A stretch of 64,000 bases of DNA from Cordilura impudica (Eukaryota > Arthropoda > Insecta > Diptera > Scathophagidae): NCBI GenBank assembly GCA_963682025.1, contig OY821518.1, forward strand, positions 150,890,997-150,954,996, read 5' to 3'. The notes beneath the pieces were generated by a model. It saw nothing but the letters and a program-made list of their open reading frames with translations. It searched no databases and was not told the DNA's origin. A program made the position numbers and the translations under genes. Positions 48,445 through 60,329 of this stretch are shown piece by piece (the first letter of the stretch is position 1; the number at the start of each line of letters is the position of its first letter).

Positions 48445-50130
48445 GGCGCTATGAATATGGGCCCCAGGAAAATGGACCCCAAAGTAAAAAATGAAAGTGG
48501 GCCCCAAATTTGGGGTTCATTTTCATAATGAAAGTCGACCCCATTTCTAGAAATGAAAATGAGCCCCAAAAAATGAACTAGGACCCCAAACCACGAATGA
48601 AAACGGGCCCTAAACTATTCTAGGGCTCATTTGCATAAACACTATTTGGGGCTCATTTTCATTTAAAGGATGCGGTACGATGAAGTATATGAAAATGGGC
48701 CCCAAAATGTGAAAACGGACCCCAATTTTTTTTCACTTGTTTTGTTGATTAACTTGTTTTGTCTGAAGAATTAGTGAAAAATTAGGTCGGCTCACTTAAA
48801 TATAAAAGAATTGCATTTCATCAAATTTTTTTTATATGCTTGGAAGTAGTATTTAAATTGAAAATAAAGATTTGTAAAACAATGTGACATTTGTTATACA
48901 AAAATATTTTTTTTAATTTTTAAACGAAAAAATTGCAATGAGATGTCGTAATGTGGTTTTAAAAATTTAACCGCTTGACTTAAATGATTCAGGAAATATT
49001 AAAAAACGGTGGCATGACATAACGTCTACAGACATTATGGCACTTTTACGAGTGACATAATGTCTAAAGCATTTCAAATCTTGTAAACGTGGTAAAAGTG
49101 CCGTTATTTTCCCTTTTACAAAATGTTTAAATTAGATGTAAACATTCCGCAAAAGGGAATAATATTAATAATAATAATAATAACATTCTGTAATGTCTTC
49201 CCGGAGACACTAAAGTTAAGTATTGAAGTCTGGCTTCGCATACAAAAGTTTTTCTGTGTGGCGGCCTGCGGCCGCGCTTAAGGGTTTTCTCCTCCAGTAG
49301 GACGCGGCAGGTGGCTTCGCTGAATAAAGTTTTCCTGCGTACGTCACATGAATAAAAAAATGTCTTTTCCCCCGACTATACGATACCCTATATCATGCAT
49401 TTAGAGACCGTATCTCTTAAGTCCAACTAATAGGAAAAGAAAATAAGCATAAACCAAATTTGAGTGGCATTGTTATTAGTTGTGTTGCCTTCGGATATGA
49501 AAAAGTTCATATGGGATGCTATATTTATATGGGGAATAGGTCGAAAAATGGACCGATCCTGACCATATTTGGTAAGGTCACTTATATTTTGAAAAAATAT
49601 ATACAAACCAAATTTGAGAAAAATCTGTGCAATATTTTTGTTTTTCGATAGATTTAAGTGAAGATCGGGATGCAGCTCTATATTGGGCATATGACAAAGA
49701 ATTGTCCAATAGAGATTATTTTTGGACTACTGATTATTGGATGTAATAAACACATTTAAACCCAATTTGACTGACGTTACTAAATAAAACTGAATTCAAA
49801 AAAGAAAATATTCGATTTTTTACATCATGGAAGTTTATAAAAGTTTATTAAAAAAAAAAAGAAAATGAAAATGAACCCCAAAATATGAAGTAAGGCCCCA
49901 CCAATATATGATATTGGGCCCCAAAAATTATTTGGGGCCCTTTATCATTTTCTTGTTTGGGGTCCATTTTCATTACGAAAATGCACCGCACATGAAGAAA
50001 TGAAAAACGACCCCAAAATGGGAAAACAGGCCCCAAAATTTCGTGTTGTTTTTTTCCATACATTTTTTTGGGGCTCATTTTCATTTTTTTTTTTGGGGCC
50101 CATTTTCCTGGGGCCCATATTCATACCACC
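48445..50130. mobile_element. Inverted-repeat element with 9-bp target duplication and GGCCCC clusters
   Basis: The left end GGCGCTATGAATATGGGCCC and the right end (reverse complement GGTGGTATGAATATGGGCCC) pair, and the inverted similarity continues through CAGGAAAATGG and beyond. Both ends are flanked by CAAATATGC (48436-48444 and 50131-50139). Subterminal regions on both sides hold many GGCCCCAAA/TTTGGGGCC motifs. No transposase remains. A 9-bp duplication with long, repeat-rich ends suggests a Mutator-like or Merlin-like non-autonomous element. A partial DINE-like copy lies inside. Confidence 0.75.
49375..49770 (-). mobile_element. DINE-like family 2, partial reverse copy
   Basis: CGACTATACGATACCCTATA, GAGACCGTATCTCTTAAG and TTCATATGGGATGCTATAT match the reverse strand of 45060-45480. 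The hairpin arm is halved and the 5' part with the microsatellite is missing. Confidence 0.65.
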
Positions 50131-51359
50131 CAAATATGCATGTAAAATATATTTATAAAAATAAATCATTTATATTGGATTAATATTCAATAGATTTTTT
50201 TTCTTTAACATTAGATTTTTTTGTTGTTGTTGTAAATGTTTTATTTAATAAAAACTATGGAACACATTTCTTTTTAATTAAAACCTTTGCATTAAAAAAA
50301 TAGAGAGCACTATTTAAGAACTTTACGCCACAAAAGACCGTCATCCACGAGAGTCCAGAACTTGAATCAAATTTTTCTTTAATTTTATTTTAATTTTACT
50401 TTACTTTATTTTAACTTTACATTTCTTAAAATAAAATTTTAAATTTCTTATTTTAATTTTCAACTCTCTCAACTTTACTTATTAATTTTAGTTTCTTAAT
50501 TTAGTTTAAGGTTTTTTTCTTCAACCTTTCTATTCGACTATCAACTTTCAACTCCCGTTGTTTTATATTTTTATTATTTTTCAATTATTTATTTTTTAAA
50601 CATTCGTTTCTTTTCTTAACATTAGTCTCTTTTTTTAATTTATTAAACTTAACTTTACTTTTATGTCTTTTATTTTAATTTCTCAAGTCTTAAACTATTT
50701 TTTTTTATCTTATTTTTTTTCTGAAAACTTTCACTTTAATATTTTTTTTAAATTTTAAATTTCTTAAATCTTGGGGCTTATTTTAAAACTTTACTTGCTT
50801 TCTTAAACTACATTTTAATCTTAATTCTTAAGAGGGTTTTTCCTCAACCTTTACTTTCAACGACTACATTTCAACCCCTCTATCAAAATTATATTCGTTC
50901 TATTCAACCTATCTTCATTCATTCATTCATCTCAAAATAAAAACTTGTTTCAAAAAAAAAAATTCGCAACCATTCCTTGAGACCATTCACACTCATTCAT
51001 AATACTCTCTAGCATTGAAAACACGCTCACTCATGTATGACGACGAGAGTACGTGAAATCAATACAAGAACAAAAAAAGTGGTTTGACCAGACTGATTGC
51101 AAAGTTTATGATTGAGTGAATGGACATACAACAATAAAACAGGCAGTTGGTAACAAAAAAAAAAAAACCAACATCAAGTGTTTTATTAAAGTGTACTGAA
51201 AACACAAAACAAACATTTAAACAAATCACATACAGACGAAACGGTATTTTTTTGCAAAAATTTTACATGGCAAAATAAATAACGTTTCGTTTTAATGTGA
51301 CTTGTATGTGCTGTTAAGTATAGTCATCACCAAAAATAAACAGCCGTCACAAATATTGG

Positions 51360-51940
51360 TCGACTAATCATGAATCTGCCACGCCCACTTGTCCAATCAC
51401 GCCCATTTTTGGTACGACTAACAACCAATTGACTTGCAGACAGTTTTAAGACTGTGGCCATCATATTATTCTAGATAAATGATGATATGTGTTTACCATG
51501 TATAGAAGGTGCCATACCCACTTGCTTGATACCGCTCATTTTTCGCATAACTTCTCACACTCATCATTCGTAAACTCACACCTAGTTTCAAGACTGTCGG
51601 GTTTATAGTACTCCAGATAATATTTTTGTGTGGGAGGTGCCACGCCCACTAACCCAATACCGCCCATTTTTGGTATGGCTACTCACATTAACAACCAATT
51701 GACGTGCAAAAAGTTTCAAGACTCTGGCCATCATAGTACTCCAGATATTATATGTTAAAACTTTGTATGAGATCTGCCACGCCCACTTGTTTTCGAGAAA
51801 TTTTCCCGAATTTTCTTGGGTATTCTTCTTGTTTGGGCGGAGACCTGTCCGAATTGGTGCTAATCATCGAAATCGGTCCAGGCGTTCTCGAATTATAAGC
51901 GTAGTAACTAACACGACTTTCTTTTATATATATACATAGA
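51360..51940 (-). mobile_element. Helitron 5' fragment
   Basis: The right edge GGCGTTCTCGAATTATAAGC then TTTTATATATATACATAGA reads on the minus strand as a TC-start Helitron 5' end at 51940, followed by T. The interior has repeated GCCACGCCCACTTG blocks at roughly 150-bp spacing. The 3' end (hairpin + CTAG) is missing at the junction with the LTR. Confidence 0.65.
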
Positions 51941-52009
51941 TTTATTTCAATTTTTTTTTTTTTGTTAAATATAACTTTTTGGGTAAAATATATAAACTTT
52001 TTGAGTTTT

Positions 52010-52048
52010 TACATTTTTTATTTATTTATTTATTTATTTATTTTCCAT
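52010..52048 (-). repeat. (AAAT)n 3' tail of the non-LTR retrotransposon
   Basis: Plus strand TTTATTTATTTATTTATTTA, that is (AAAT)n on the minus strand, downstream of the ORF2 3' end. Confidence 0.75.
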
Positions 52049-52099
52049 TTCCTGTACAACAAGATTTATTCTTACATTTAAAGTACAGGAATTCAATAT

Positions 52100-54903
52100 C
52101 CAAAAATTACATTAAGGCAAACATATAGTAGAACAATTATTAAAAAAAAAAATACACATATTTGCGTTGCTATTAAGTTGTTGGGTATGTGGAAGAATAT
52201 TCCAAAGACGTGAAGCATACAAGTAAAACTGCCATTCAGATGCAAGACAACGGTGAAATGGAATAATAATGTTGTTTCCTCTTTGCGATCTTGCAAACCG
52301 AATTTTTTCGAAAAGGTATAGTGGGGTTTGTGTATAGATAATTTTGTGTAGATAACGAAGTACACGGATCTTAAGAAGGCTATCGAACGAGACTCCATAA
52401 AGTTTTGTTGAAATGTGGGAGACTTGAGAATGCTTTCGTAATCCATACACATATGTATCTAATAACATTGTTGAAGATAACGTTAAGTCTTCTTTTGCTG
52501 GTAGAATCGCAGCTTGAAAAAAGCTGACATCCATAAATTAAACTTGGAATTAGATATGTCTTAGCGAGAAGAATTCTTATTTTCGTAAAGGGGTGAAATA
52601 TTGTGATGACCAAAGTGTCCTTAAGTTATTGTAATTTTGTCCGATTAGTACGTTTACATGATTTGTCCATGTTAAGTTGCTATTAAAAATCAACCCAAGG
52701 TTCTTGACAGAATTTAAAATTGCTATTTTTTCCCCATTTATTAAAATATCATCACTTATGGCAGGATCAGTTGTTCCTTTATGAATTATCAAGCACTATG
52801 ACTTATTTGGATTAAGACAAAGTCCATTTGCTGTTGCCCAGAGAAAAATCTTTTGTAAATCATCGTTTAGCCTAGCTGTATTTGCGACAACAGATTGCAT
52901 TGGACTACTTTGATATAATTGAACATCATCTGCATACATGTGAATTTTACAATGTGAAAGCTGTTTTGGTAGATCATGTGCATAAATTGAAAAAAGTAAG
53001 GGTCCAAGTATTAGACCATGTGTTATTCACGTTAACGGATTGCCATCGATTTGTTAGGTAAGAAGAAAGAAGCCTCCTTGAGGCATCAGAAAACTTAAAA
53101 AAGTGCATGAGTTTCATACAAAGTGTGCTATGGTCAACCGTATCAAAGGCCTTCGAATAGTCAAGAAGCACCAAAAATTTAAATTACCATTATCTAGTTC
53201 ACTCCGTATGTTTTCGGAGGCATCCAACAAAGCAGATACGCAACTACGATGTGAACGAAATCCTGACTGTGCATCGGTTAACAAATTGTTTTCTTTAATA
53301 AACAAGCTCATCTGCAGGTGCAAAAGTTTTTCTAGCACTTTTGATAGATAACATAAAATAGCTATGGGCCTGAACTCCGTATTTGTTTTCGGTAATGGAA
53401 CTATTCTTGCATGTTTCCATTTAGATGGAAAAGTACTGGACATAATGATTGTGTTAAATAAGTACGTCACATAAGGAAGACTAATGGCAGCAATATTTTT
53501 GTAAACTTTGGATGCATATTATCACAACCCACTCCGTTAGATTTCATAGACGAAAAACTTGAAAAGACATCAGATTGGCTAACGCAAGAAAATTAAAAAT
53601 TATTAACATTGTTTGAGGCATTACTTGTATTCAAGCATGAAAAGTTGTAAAAGTTTTTATTGGTTGGTATCACAGGTATATCAGTAAATGAGTTATTTAG
53701 TGCATCAGCATCGACTTGACAGTTATTTGTCTTATCTACATTAACAATTCCAATTTCACGAATTTGCTTCAATGTCTGTCTACAGTCAACTGCGACACTA
53801 AAACGACTAGAAAAATATTAAATTGTTGCACTTCTTATGTTGGCATTAACAATCCTTCTAGCGGCTATATATTCTGATTTCAGTTCAGGTGTTCTAAAGC
53901 GCTTCCATCTTGAGTAAGCCAAGTCCCTGTTGTGGATAAGTTGTTTTAGGACATTAGAAAACCATGGTTTTGATTTTGTTGTTAGAATCTTTGATCTTAA
54001 TGGAACAGTGTCGTCGTAAAGACGTTGAATATTTTTTTTCAAAAAATAAAACTTGCTCATCAACAGAAGCAATGAAATACATATCATTCCAATTAAGACG
54101 ATAAAAATTTTCTTGTAGCAAATTATAATCTATTTTTTTAAAATCACGATAGTTAATTGTTTGTTGTGCTCGTTGAACTTTGAAATTGTAAGTTAAAAAT
54201 ATCAAATCATGTTTTGAGAAACATGGGGCAGACACCTGATCATACAATATAACATTTGATATATTACCCACAAAAAAAATATGAGCAATGTTCTACTAGT
54301 TAGTGGCAGCGTGGTGTGTTGGGTTTATTGTATTAGTGGGTGTAAGACCAAAAGATGACATATTATCGATTAAATCGGTCTCCACTAGTATATTGGAATT
54401 AAAATATCCACACATAACAACGTCATCGTATGCAACAGCAACGTCGAAAACAAATTCGAAAAAGCGACCCTTTTATTTGGCCGGTATACACATCCCACTA
54501 ACATTTTCCTACCGTTTGATAAAATATCAATAAAAATATATTCTACTTTTTTCTCATTTAATGAATTATCATTGGATGATTTAATGCCAACTTTGGACGA
54601 TATGCTGTCTTTCACAAAAATAGCTACCCCGCCGGCATGTCCAACTCTGTCCTGTCTAAAAACTTTATAGCCATTAAGGCATATAAGACTATCTGGTGTC
54701 CCAGATGAAACCCAGGTTTCAGAGACACAAAGAATATCGATATTGGATTTTTCAAAAACTAGTCGAATTTCATCAATTTTGTTATTCAGGCTCTGAGCAT
54801 TTATGTGAGTCAACGTTAAACCATTTTTATATTTAGCTAAGATATGTACCATATTCATCGTAATATCTCTGGAACTTCCACTTAAGTTATCTATATTATC
54901 CAT
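52100..54903 (-). pseudogene. CR1/Jockey-like non-LTR retrotransposon ORF2 (endonuclease + reverse transcriptase)
   Basis: From an ATG at 54903: an AP-like endonuclease domain with LTHINAQSLNNKIDEIR, DILCVSETWVSSGTPD and GHAGGVAIFVKD, then after a frameshift a GYFNSN motif and FSKHDLIFLTYNF. A linker is followed by the reverse transcriptase: KWKHARIVPLPKTNTEFRPI, LTDAQSGFRSHRSCVSALLD, LLDYSKAFDTVDHSTLCMKL, and the catalytic MYADDVQLY at about 52920-52946. The C-terminal domain ends near FARSQRGNNIIIPFHR and SRLWNILP. Many frameshifts and several stops (about 53470-53815, 53114, 52800, 52600) make it inactive. The C-terminal motif and FP-like ORF1 favour CR1; Jockey is the alternative. Confidence 0.88.
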
Positions 54904-54915
54904 TAGGATATACAA

Positions 54916-55143
54916 TTACGTATAGAAAAACCCTAATAGCAACGCATTTCAATTTAGTTCTTAAATATAAGAGTTGCGATCGAGTTTAAAAAAAAAAATT
55001 ATTTTATGTATAAAGCAATTATATATAAGATTGAATAGAATGAAACAGAAAGCTAAATTTTTTAAATAATATTTTTAAATATATAGTATGATTTTTTAAA
55101 CTCTAAATACAGGTACTAATAAATAGAAGATAGTATTAAAAAC
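54916..55143 (-). other. Spacer between ORF1 and ORF2 of the non-LTR element
   Basis: AT-rich, non-coding, about 230 bases; fits the intergenic spacer of a two-ORF element. Confidence 0.5.
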
Positions 55144-56812
55144 CTAGCTTGTTCGAAAAAACTGCTTCAGCTGGTCTTGAAAATCAATTTTAATGGGTTC
55201 ATCACTTTCGTGCTTTTTAACATAAACAATCCCACGAAGTGTATAAGCTGCTGATAAACAATCATCTTTTTTTAGGCCAACTGCATTTTTAAAAATTCTA
55301 TGGTTGTGTGGGGTTAAATTTTCATTTATATAAAACGGCTCATTACTTTCATAGCCTGCATCACATAAACGTAGAGGTGATTTATTCTTACGACGATATG
55401 CTGTAGCGACTTTAAGGAACAAGTTTTTTTTTATATGGAGAATCCAATTTTATAATAATAGGCAGATCATTTACGTCTCGAATGTTTTTAAAATGTTTAA
55501 CACTAAATATGGATTTGTAAAAATGCACTGCTATGTTTAATGTGCCACAGATATTTTCAAAAATATACTGTAAGTTTTCATCCTCATAGTATGGTATACC
55601 TGTAATCCTAATGTCAGATGCTATTACGGAATTCTCATGTGTTAATATTTTTAGTTTTAAATTTTGCACATCAGTGTTTAGCTGATCAATATTGTTGTTC
55701 ACTGTCTCTAACGCAATTACTCTTTCATTTAATTGATTTATCTCTTTTTTCACATCATTTAATATTTCATTTTTTAAAACACTGAATTTATTTTCTATTT
55801 CAGCTATTAGACTACTCTTATTGTTTTTAATCATTGTTTTTATTATTTCTGATTGTTCTTTTATGTACTCATTTCGTTTGGTAAATTTGCTGTCCAGCCA
55901 ATTCCACAAGCGACTGCGGTTTGTTGTATCATTTGAGTTTGAAACAAGTAAGAAAATTATAGAAGGTCTAGACCGACTATACGATACCCTATACCATGCG
56001 TTTAGAGACCCTATCTCTCAGGCCCAACTAACTGGATATAGAAAATAAGTATAAATCAAATTTGAGTGGGATTTTTATTAATTCTTTTGGCTGCAGATAT
56101 GAAAAAGCTCATATCGGATGATATATCTATATGGGGACTAGGACCCATCCTGACCATGTTTGGTGAAGTCTCTTGTATTTTGCAAAAATATATACAAACA
56201 AAATTTGAGAAGAATCAGTGCATTATGTTTGTTTTTGATACATTAAGGTTAAGATCGGGAAGCAGCTCTATATGGGGACTTTGACTAAGATTTGTCCCAT
56301 AGGGATCATTTTTGGACTACTGATTAATGGATGTAATAAACACATACAAACCCAATTTGACTAAGATTTATATGATAATTTAGATCTTATGGCAATTTAT
56401 GTTGATTTCATAGGGGTCATTTGTATGGGGGCTAGGTCTGAACATGGACCGATTCTCACCAATTTCAACAGCGTTCATCCTATGGCCGAAAAAGCTTATA
56501 TACCAAATTGCATCAAAATATATTCATATTTGCGACCTGCAGTTAGATTACAAAGTTTACATGGACACACAGACGGACGGACGGACGGACGGACATCGTT
56601 AAATCGAATCAGATAGTGATTCTGATTCGATCGGTAAATTAAAAGATGGGTCTAGGTCAAATATATTTAGTAGTTACAAACAGCAGCACAAAGTCATTAT
56701 ACCCAAACCACATAGTGGTATAGGGTATAAAAACGAGTTCTGAGAAAACGTTTGTTGATGAATCACTTAAATCTGCTTCACGTGCATTTCTCTTTGATCT
56801 TCGTGGGCTCAT
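55144..56812 (-). pseudogene. Non-LTR retrotransposon ORF1, interrupted by a DINE-like copy
   Basis: Start ATG at 56812 in MSPRRSKRNAREADLSDSST. The frame stops at the insertion (55942-56730) and resumes in the same frame with NRSRLWNWLDSKFTKRNEYI. A coiled-coil region (LNERVIALETVNNNIDQLNT) is followed by DIRITGIPYYEDENLQ and a C-terminal YINENLTPHNHRIF segment resembling the FP_C-type domain of CR1-clade ORF1 proteins. A single frameshift lies in a T-run at about 55424. ORF1 proteins bind element RNA. Apart from the insertion and that one shift it is well kept. Confidence 0.8.
55942..56730 (-). mobile_element. DINE-like family 2, complete reverse copy inside ORF1
   Basis: Left AAACAAGTAAGAAAATTATA, right GGGTATAA, with a shorter GACG microsatellite at 56572-56595. 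The hairpin arm is degraded (AGAAGGTCTAGACCGACTAT). Removing exactly this 789-bp segment leaves the flanking ORF1 frame continuous with no target duplication, the insertion behaviour known for DINE-1/Helentron elements (T-T target). Confidence 0.85.
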
Positions 56813-57525
56813 GGTTTTATTATTAAGAGTGCAGGATAACTTGCTGTTGTTTTTTAATATTCTTATTTTGTGTTTTTTTTGTTTTTTTTTCTTTTTTGTT
56901 TTTTGTTCTGCTTTCTTATCTTACTTTTTGTGAATTTTTGTTACAAAGCATATGTATGTACATTAGACCTGTCCAAAAAACGTATGAGATTTTTCAAAAC
57001 GATTTTTTTAACTTAGTTTATCCACTTTATATATCCTTGGGTCAAAACAATAAGAACTGCGTCAAAAAATATAAAAAAAGTTTTACCAAAACTCAGCGCA
57101 ACGCGCCTGAAGTCAGGACTTGAGTGTTCCACGATATGACGAAAAGTACGGTTACAAAATTACAAAATATTTTTGAACGTAGGAATTTTTTTTAAAGTTT
57201 AAAAGCAAATATCTTTTGTTTTAATTAGTTAATCTATTTATGAAAAAAAGTGAGAAAAAATTAAGAAGGATATTTTTTTACAGCATCCGAAACATGGAAT
57301 TTCACAATTTTCATTAGGAAGTTCAGTTTTTCTCGCCTCCTATTTTCGAAATGTTACTCCATCGGGTATGTGCATTTTTTTTTATATTTTTTTGTGGACT
57401 ATTGGCTTTAAAAAAATTGGGCTTGAAAAATTTTTTTAAGTAATTCGGGTGGCGTTAAAAAAAAATTCAAAAAACTCGATAAATGTATAAATTTTTTAAT
57501 TGTTTATTAATGAAATATTTGTAAC

Positions 57526-60329
57526 TTAACCTAGGAAGATTTGATTTTTAGAAATTTCATGCATATTCTTTCGGTGTTCGGCTACCACTTGTAGGAGATA
57601 CTGCTTCTGCTCTTCGTTGTGCGTTGTTGATGAGTTGAATTCTGAAATCAGTGCAACACCTCGTTCTGCGATGTCGTTGACAATTTGCAAGTTCTTCACA
57701 ATAGCCAGGCCATGCAAAAAGCCCTCATCTTGCATCCACTCAGCCACCTCTAAGTCCATAAATGACGTTGGTAATTGCAGCTTCTCAAAAAACGTTTTTG
57801 TATGCGTTGAAACTAAATCTTCCAGTTTTACTGTCGCTATGTTAATTGATGGTGATGCTCTCTTCTTCGAATTAAGTTTTCCAGCGCTATTTCTAAATGA
57901 AGCTACCATTTTATTTAAAGCTTCTGCACTCAAGCTTTTGTCATAAAATGATAGCCCCGCCAACTCCTCTCCAAGGTACCAAAGATGATTGGTAAACTTC
58001 TTCAATGCTCTTTTTCCAACATCACCATCAATTGTTTTATAACTGAAATAATAATAAAATATAGAATTAAAATTTGTTTCTTAATTTATAGTAGAGTACA
58101 TACCTTTCAAGAACCTTGAGCAATAATAGGTCATTGTTTGGTGCTGATGATGGCAGAGGCGCTAAAAACCAGAATCTTGCATAAACGACAACAACGAACA
58201 GACAGATTTCACGAATTAATTTTTCTTCCTCCGTTGTTAACTGAAACTGCTTCCTGAACATAAAAATTTTTAAACTATAAATTGCCTTAGACATCCATCT
58301 GGCTCTATGCATGGCACCAGGACATTTAAAAGTAAATTCCCTACCCTCAGCACCGCCAAGGAAGATCACCACCAGTTCCAAAAACTCTTTATAGTCTTTT
58401 CTTGCGTGTGATTCCTAAAATGATAGAATGAAGATAGCAATTAGTAAGCAACATAATAGAAAATTAAAGATTTCAATTAACTAACCGCAAGTTGATTTTT
58501 GGTGAAAACAAGTGTTTCATGCATCGATCCCTGCACTTTATTCAAAATAAGCTCATCTGTTATTCCAGTTTCGAAGATGTTCGTGTCGATGGTTTTCCAT
58601 TGTCGTTGAAATCGTTTGAATACAGGAATATCCGGACTGCTGGTTGAACCCTCGGAACGCGCAAATACAGCCGATAAAATGATCTCAAATATATGATGCC
58701 TGCAAGGAAAATACAACAGCTCTTGTCCAAGCTTCCTCTCAAGTAGAACGCATGTTCCATTGAATCTGCCTGAAAATAAAAAACAAATATTTATTTTCAA
58801 AATGAGATCCTTATATTTGTTTTAGTTTTTCTCACCTGTGTTTGAAGCAGTTGTGTCGAAGCACAATGCACCGATTTTAGATGACAAATTCCACTCGCAA
58901 ATTAATTTATATATAGCTGAAGCCTGATTTTCCCCACTTCCCGAGCCTATTGTAGTATACTTGTGAACAGAGGGTCAACTGTAAACCCAAATCAATGATT
59001 CACAAGTATACAAATAAATATGTACATTCATGGTGACGATTGATCTGGGTTTGCAATGTATGTGTTTGTATGTTTGCATGTCAAAAGAATGTAGAACGCA
59101 AACGAGTATATTGTAAACAAAAGTTTAATGACATATTTTAAGTATCACCAATTTGTGTAACATTACACCAAATTGGGAATGATCGATTTACATTTTTTAT
59201 TTTTAGTGACGATTTGACGAACTGACCTTTTGACGAAAGAGAACGTACTCAATGAGTGTACGTACATGAATGTGCATGAGTAATTTTAAGATTGAGTAAA
59301 TTTTATTCAAACCTAGTAATAGTAAATTAATATATAAGTTTTTACAATTTTAAAATAAAGTCAGTCTTAATCTAGAGACAGAAAACAAAACAGCTCCAGT
59401 CTTTGAATCAAAATAGAAACCTGTGACTCTCCTACTTTCCTTCATTAAATGTTCTTTCACCATACTATGCAAGGAACTCCAAGCAGCTGAGATTTACCTC
59501 CCGCTGTGACTATTACTGGTAGCCTATCAACTCTTTCATGACCTGTAATATTTGGTAATAGCTTACCATCCCAATGAATTATGGCGGGAGAATTTAGACA
59601 AAATGTAGTTTTTAAGTTCTCGGCAGTCTCCATTCTGCACCGCATTCTAGTCCTTCTAATCGTTGACCGGCTCAGCACAACTTCACTTGCATTATATCCC
59701 ATTTCCACGGCCATAGATCCCAGTATCAGCGTTGCTTTAGTATCTGAAATATTTGCTCGATCCAAAGCTGAAGCTATTGTAGGTGATACGATACTTTTCT
59801 TTTTCTGTAATTTTGTTTCATAGCACTTCCATTCGTTTTCCTTTTTGCCGGAATCTTCACAAAATTACCGAGCTTTCCGATGATGTACTTCCTGTTTCAA
59901 TGTTGTCATGAGCAGTAAGTTTTAAATTATTATTTAACTCATCTCCCTTTATATTAAAAATATCTTCAAGACTCCGCATGAACGGCTTTTGCTCTTATTT
60001 AGACTACACCAAACTTTAACGATCCTGGTGAGTTTCATCTTGGAGTTAATTGTTTGTGTAACATTTATATGAAAGTTTTTAAAAACAACTTCACACGCTG
60101 AAACAGCTTCATTTAAACTCTGCTTTGTTAGCTTTTTCTTTTTTAAATGTAGGTATAAGTAGTACGATAAAACATTTCGCTTGGTTGGCAAGCAATTGCT
60201 CTCCAAACGAACTACCTCATCACCTACTAAATAAATTTTTCTTGCCGATGCACGTGTTTTGTTCATTTTTTTTTTAGTACTGCACACTTCAAACTTTGTT
60301 ATTGTCACTTTAACACTTTGACGTTTCAT
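57526..60329 (-). pseudogene. DDE-type transposase of unassigned superfamily, multi-exon, partly broken
   Basis: From an ATG at 60329: a basic N-terminus with CLPTKRNVLSYYLYLHLKKK, a frameshift near 59975, then LDRANISDTKATLILGSMAV, the likely first catalytic Asp in AIIHWDGKLLPNITG, and LLGVP. About 500 bases (58955-59455) that do not fit follow. Coding resumes with NQASAIYKLICEWNLSSKIG and the likely second Asp in LCFDTTASNTG. An intron (about 58770-58836) precedes CVLLERKLGQELLYFPCRHH; the next exon holds PGAMHRARWMSKAIYSLKIF. A second intron (about 58046-58105) leads to the last exon with VNDIAERGVALISEFN (candidate third acidic residue) and a stop at 57526. I have a memory of similar uncharacterised insect and aphid proteins but no family name. 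One frameshift and the insert suggest inactivity. Confidence 0.7.
58955..59455. other. Insert within the transposase gene, unassigned
   Basis: AT-rich stretch between the LLGVP and NQASAIY coding blocks. Neither splice-like edges nor clear target duplications were found. It contains CTTGTGAACAG near 58962 and the inverted-like TTCACAAGTATAC near 59000. It could be a nested insertion or a replaced exon. Confidence 0.35.

Larger units (their letters stand above)
47380..51351 (-). mobile_element. Fifth copy of the long LTR, diverged and interrupted
   Basis: The left part (47380-47960) repeats the TTTTAGCAAAATTTTAATTT units of the array LTRs. The right part (about 50460-51351) matches their other end, with GAGACCATTCACACTC, CTCTCTAGCATTGAAAACAC, TGGTTTGACCAGACTGATTG and the terminal AACAGCCGTCACA at 51351. 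The GC-rich starting end (TGTGATGGTGCGG) is missing. A 1.7-kb inverted-repeat element interrupts it. Confidence 0.7.

Noticed and set aside
48357..48569. ORFs in the GGCCCC-rich element ends (also 49848-50169)
   Set aside because: They arise from the repeated GGCCCCAAA/AATGAAAA words and differ in frame between the two inverted ends.
52093..52452. Alternative frame of the ORF2 C-terminus as a separate gene
   Set aside because: The overlapping frame 52112-52534 carries the reverse transcriptase C-terminal motif; this one is its shadow.
57617..57946. 109-codon plus-strand ORF
   Set aside because: Exact antisense shadow of the last transposase exon, which has family-like motifs.
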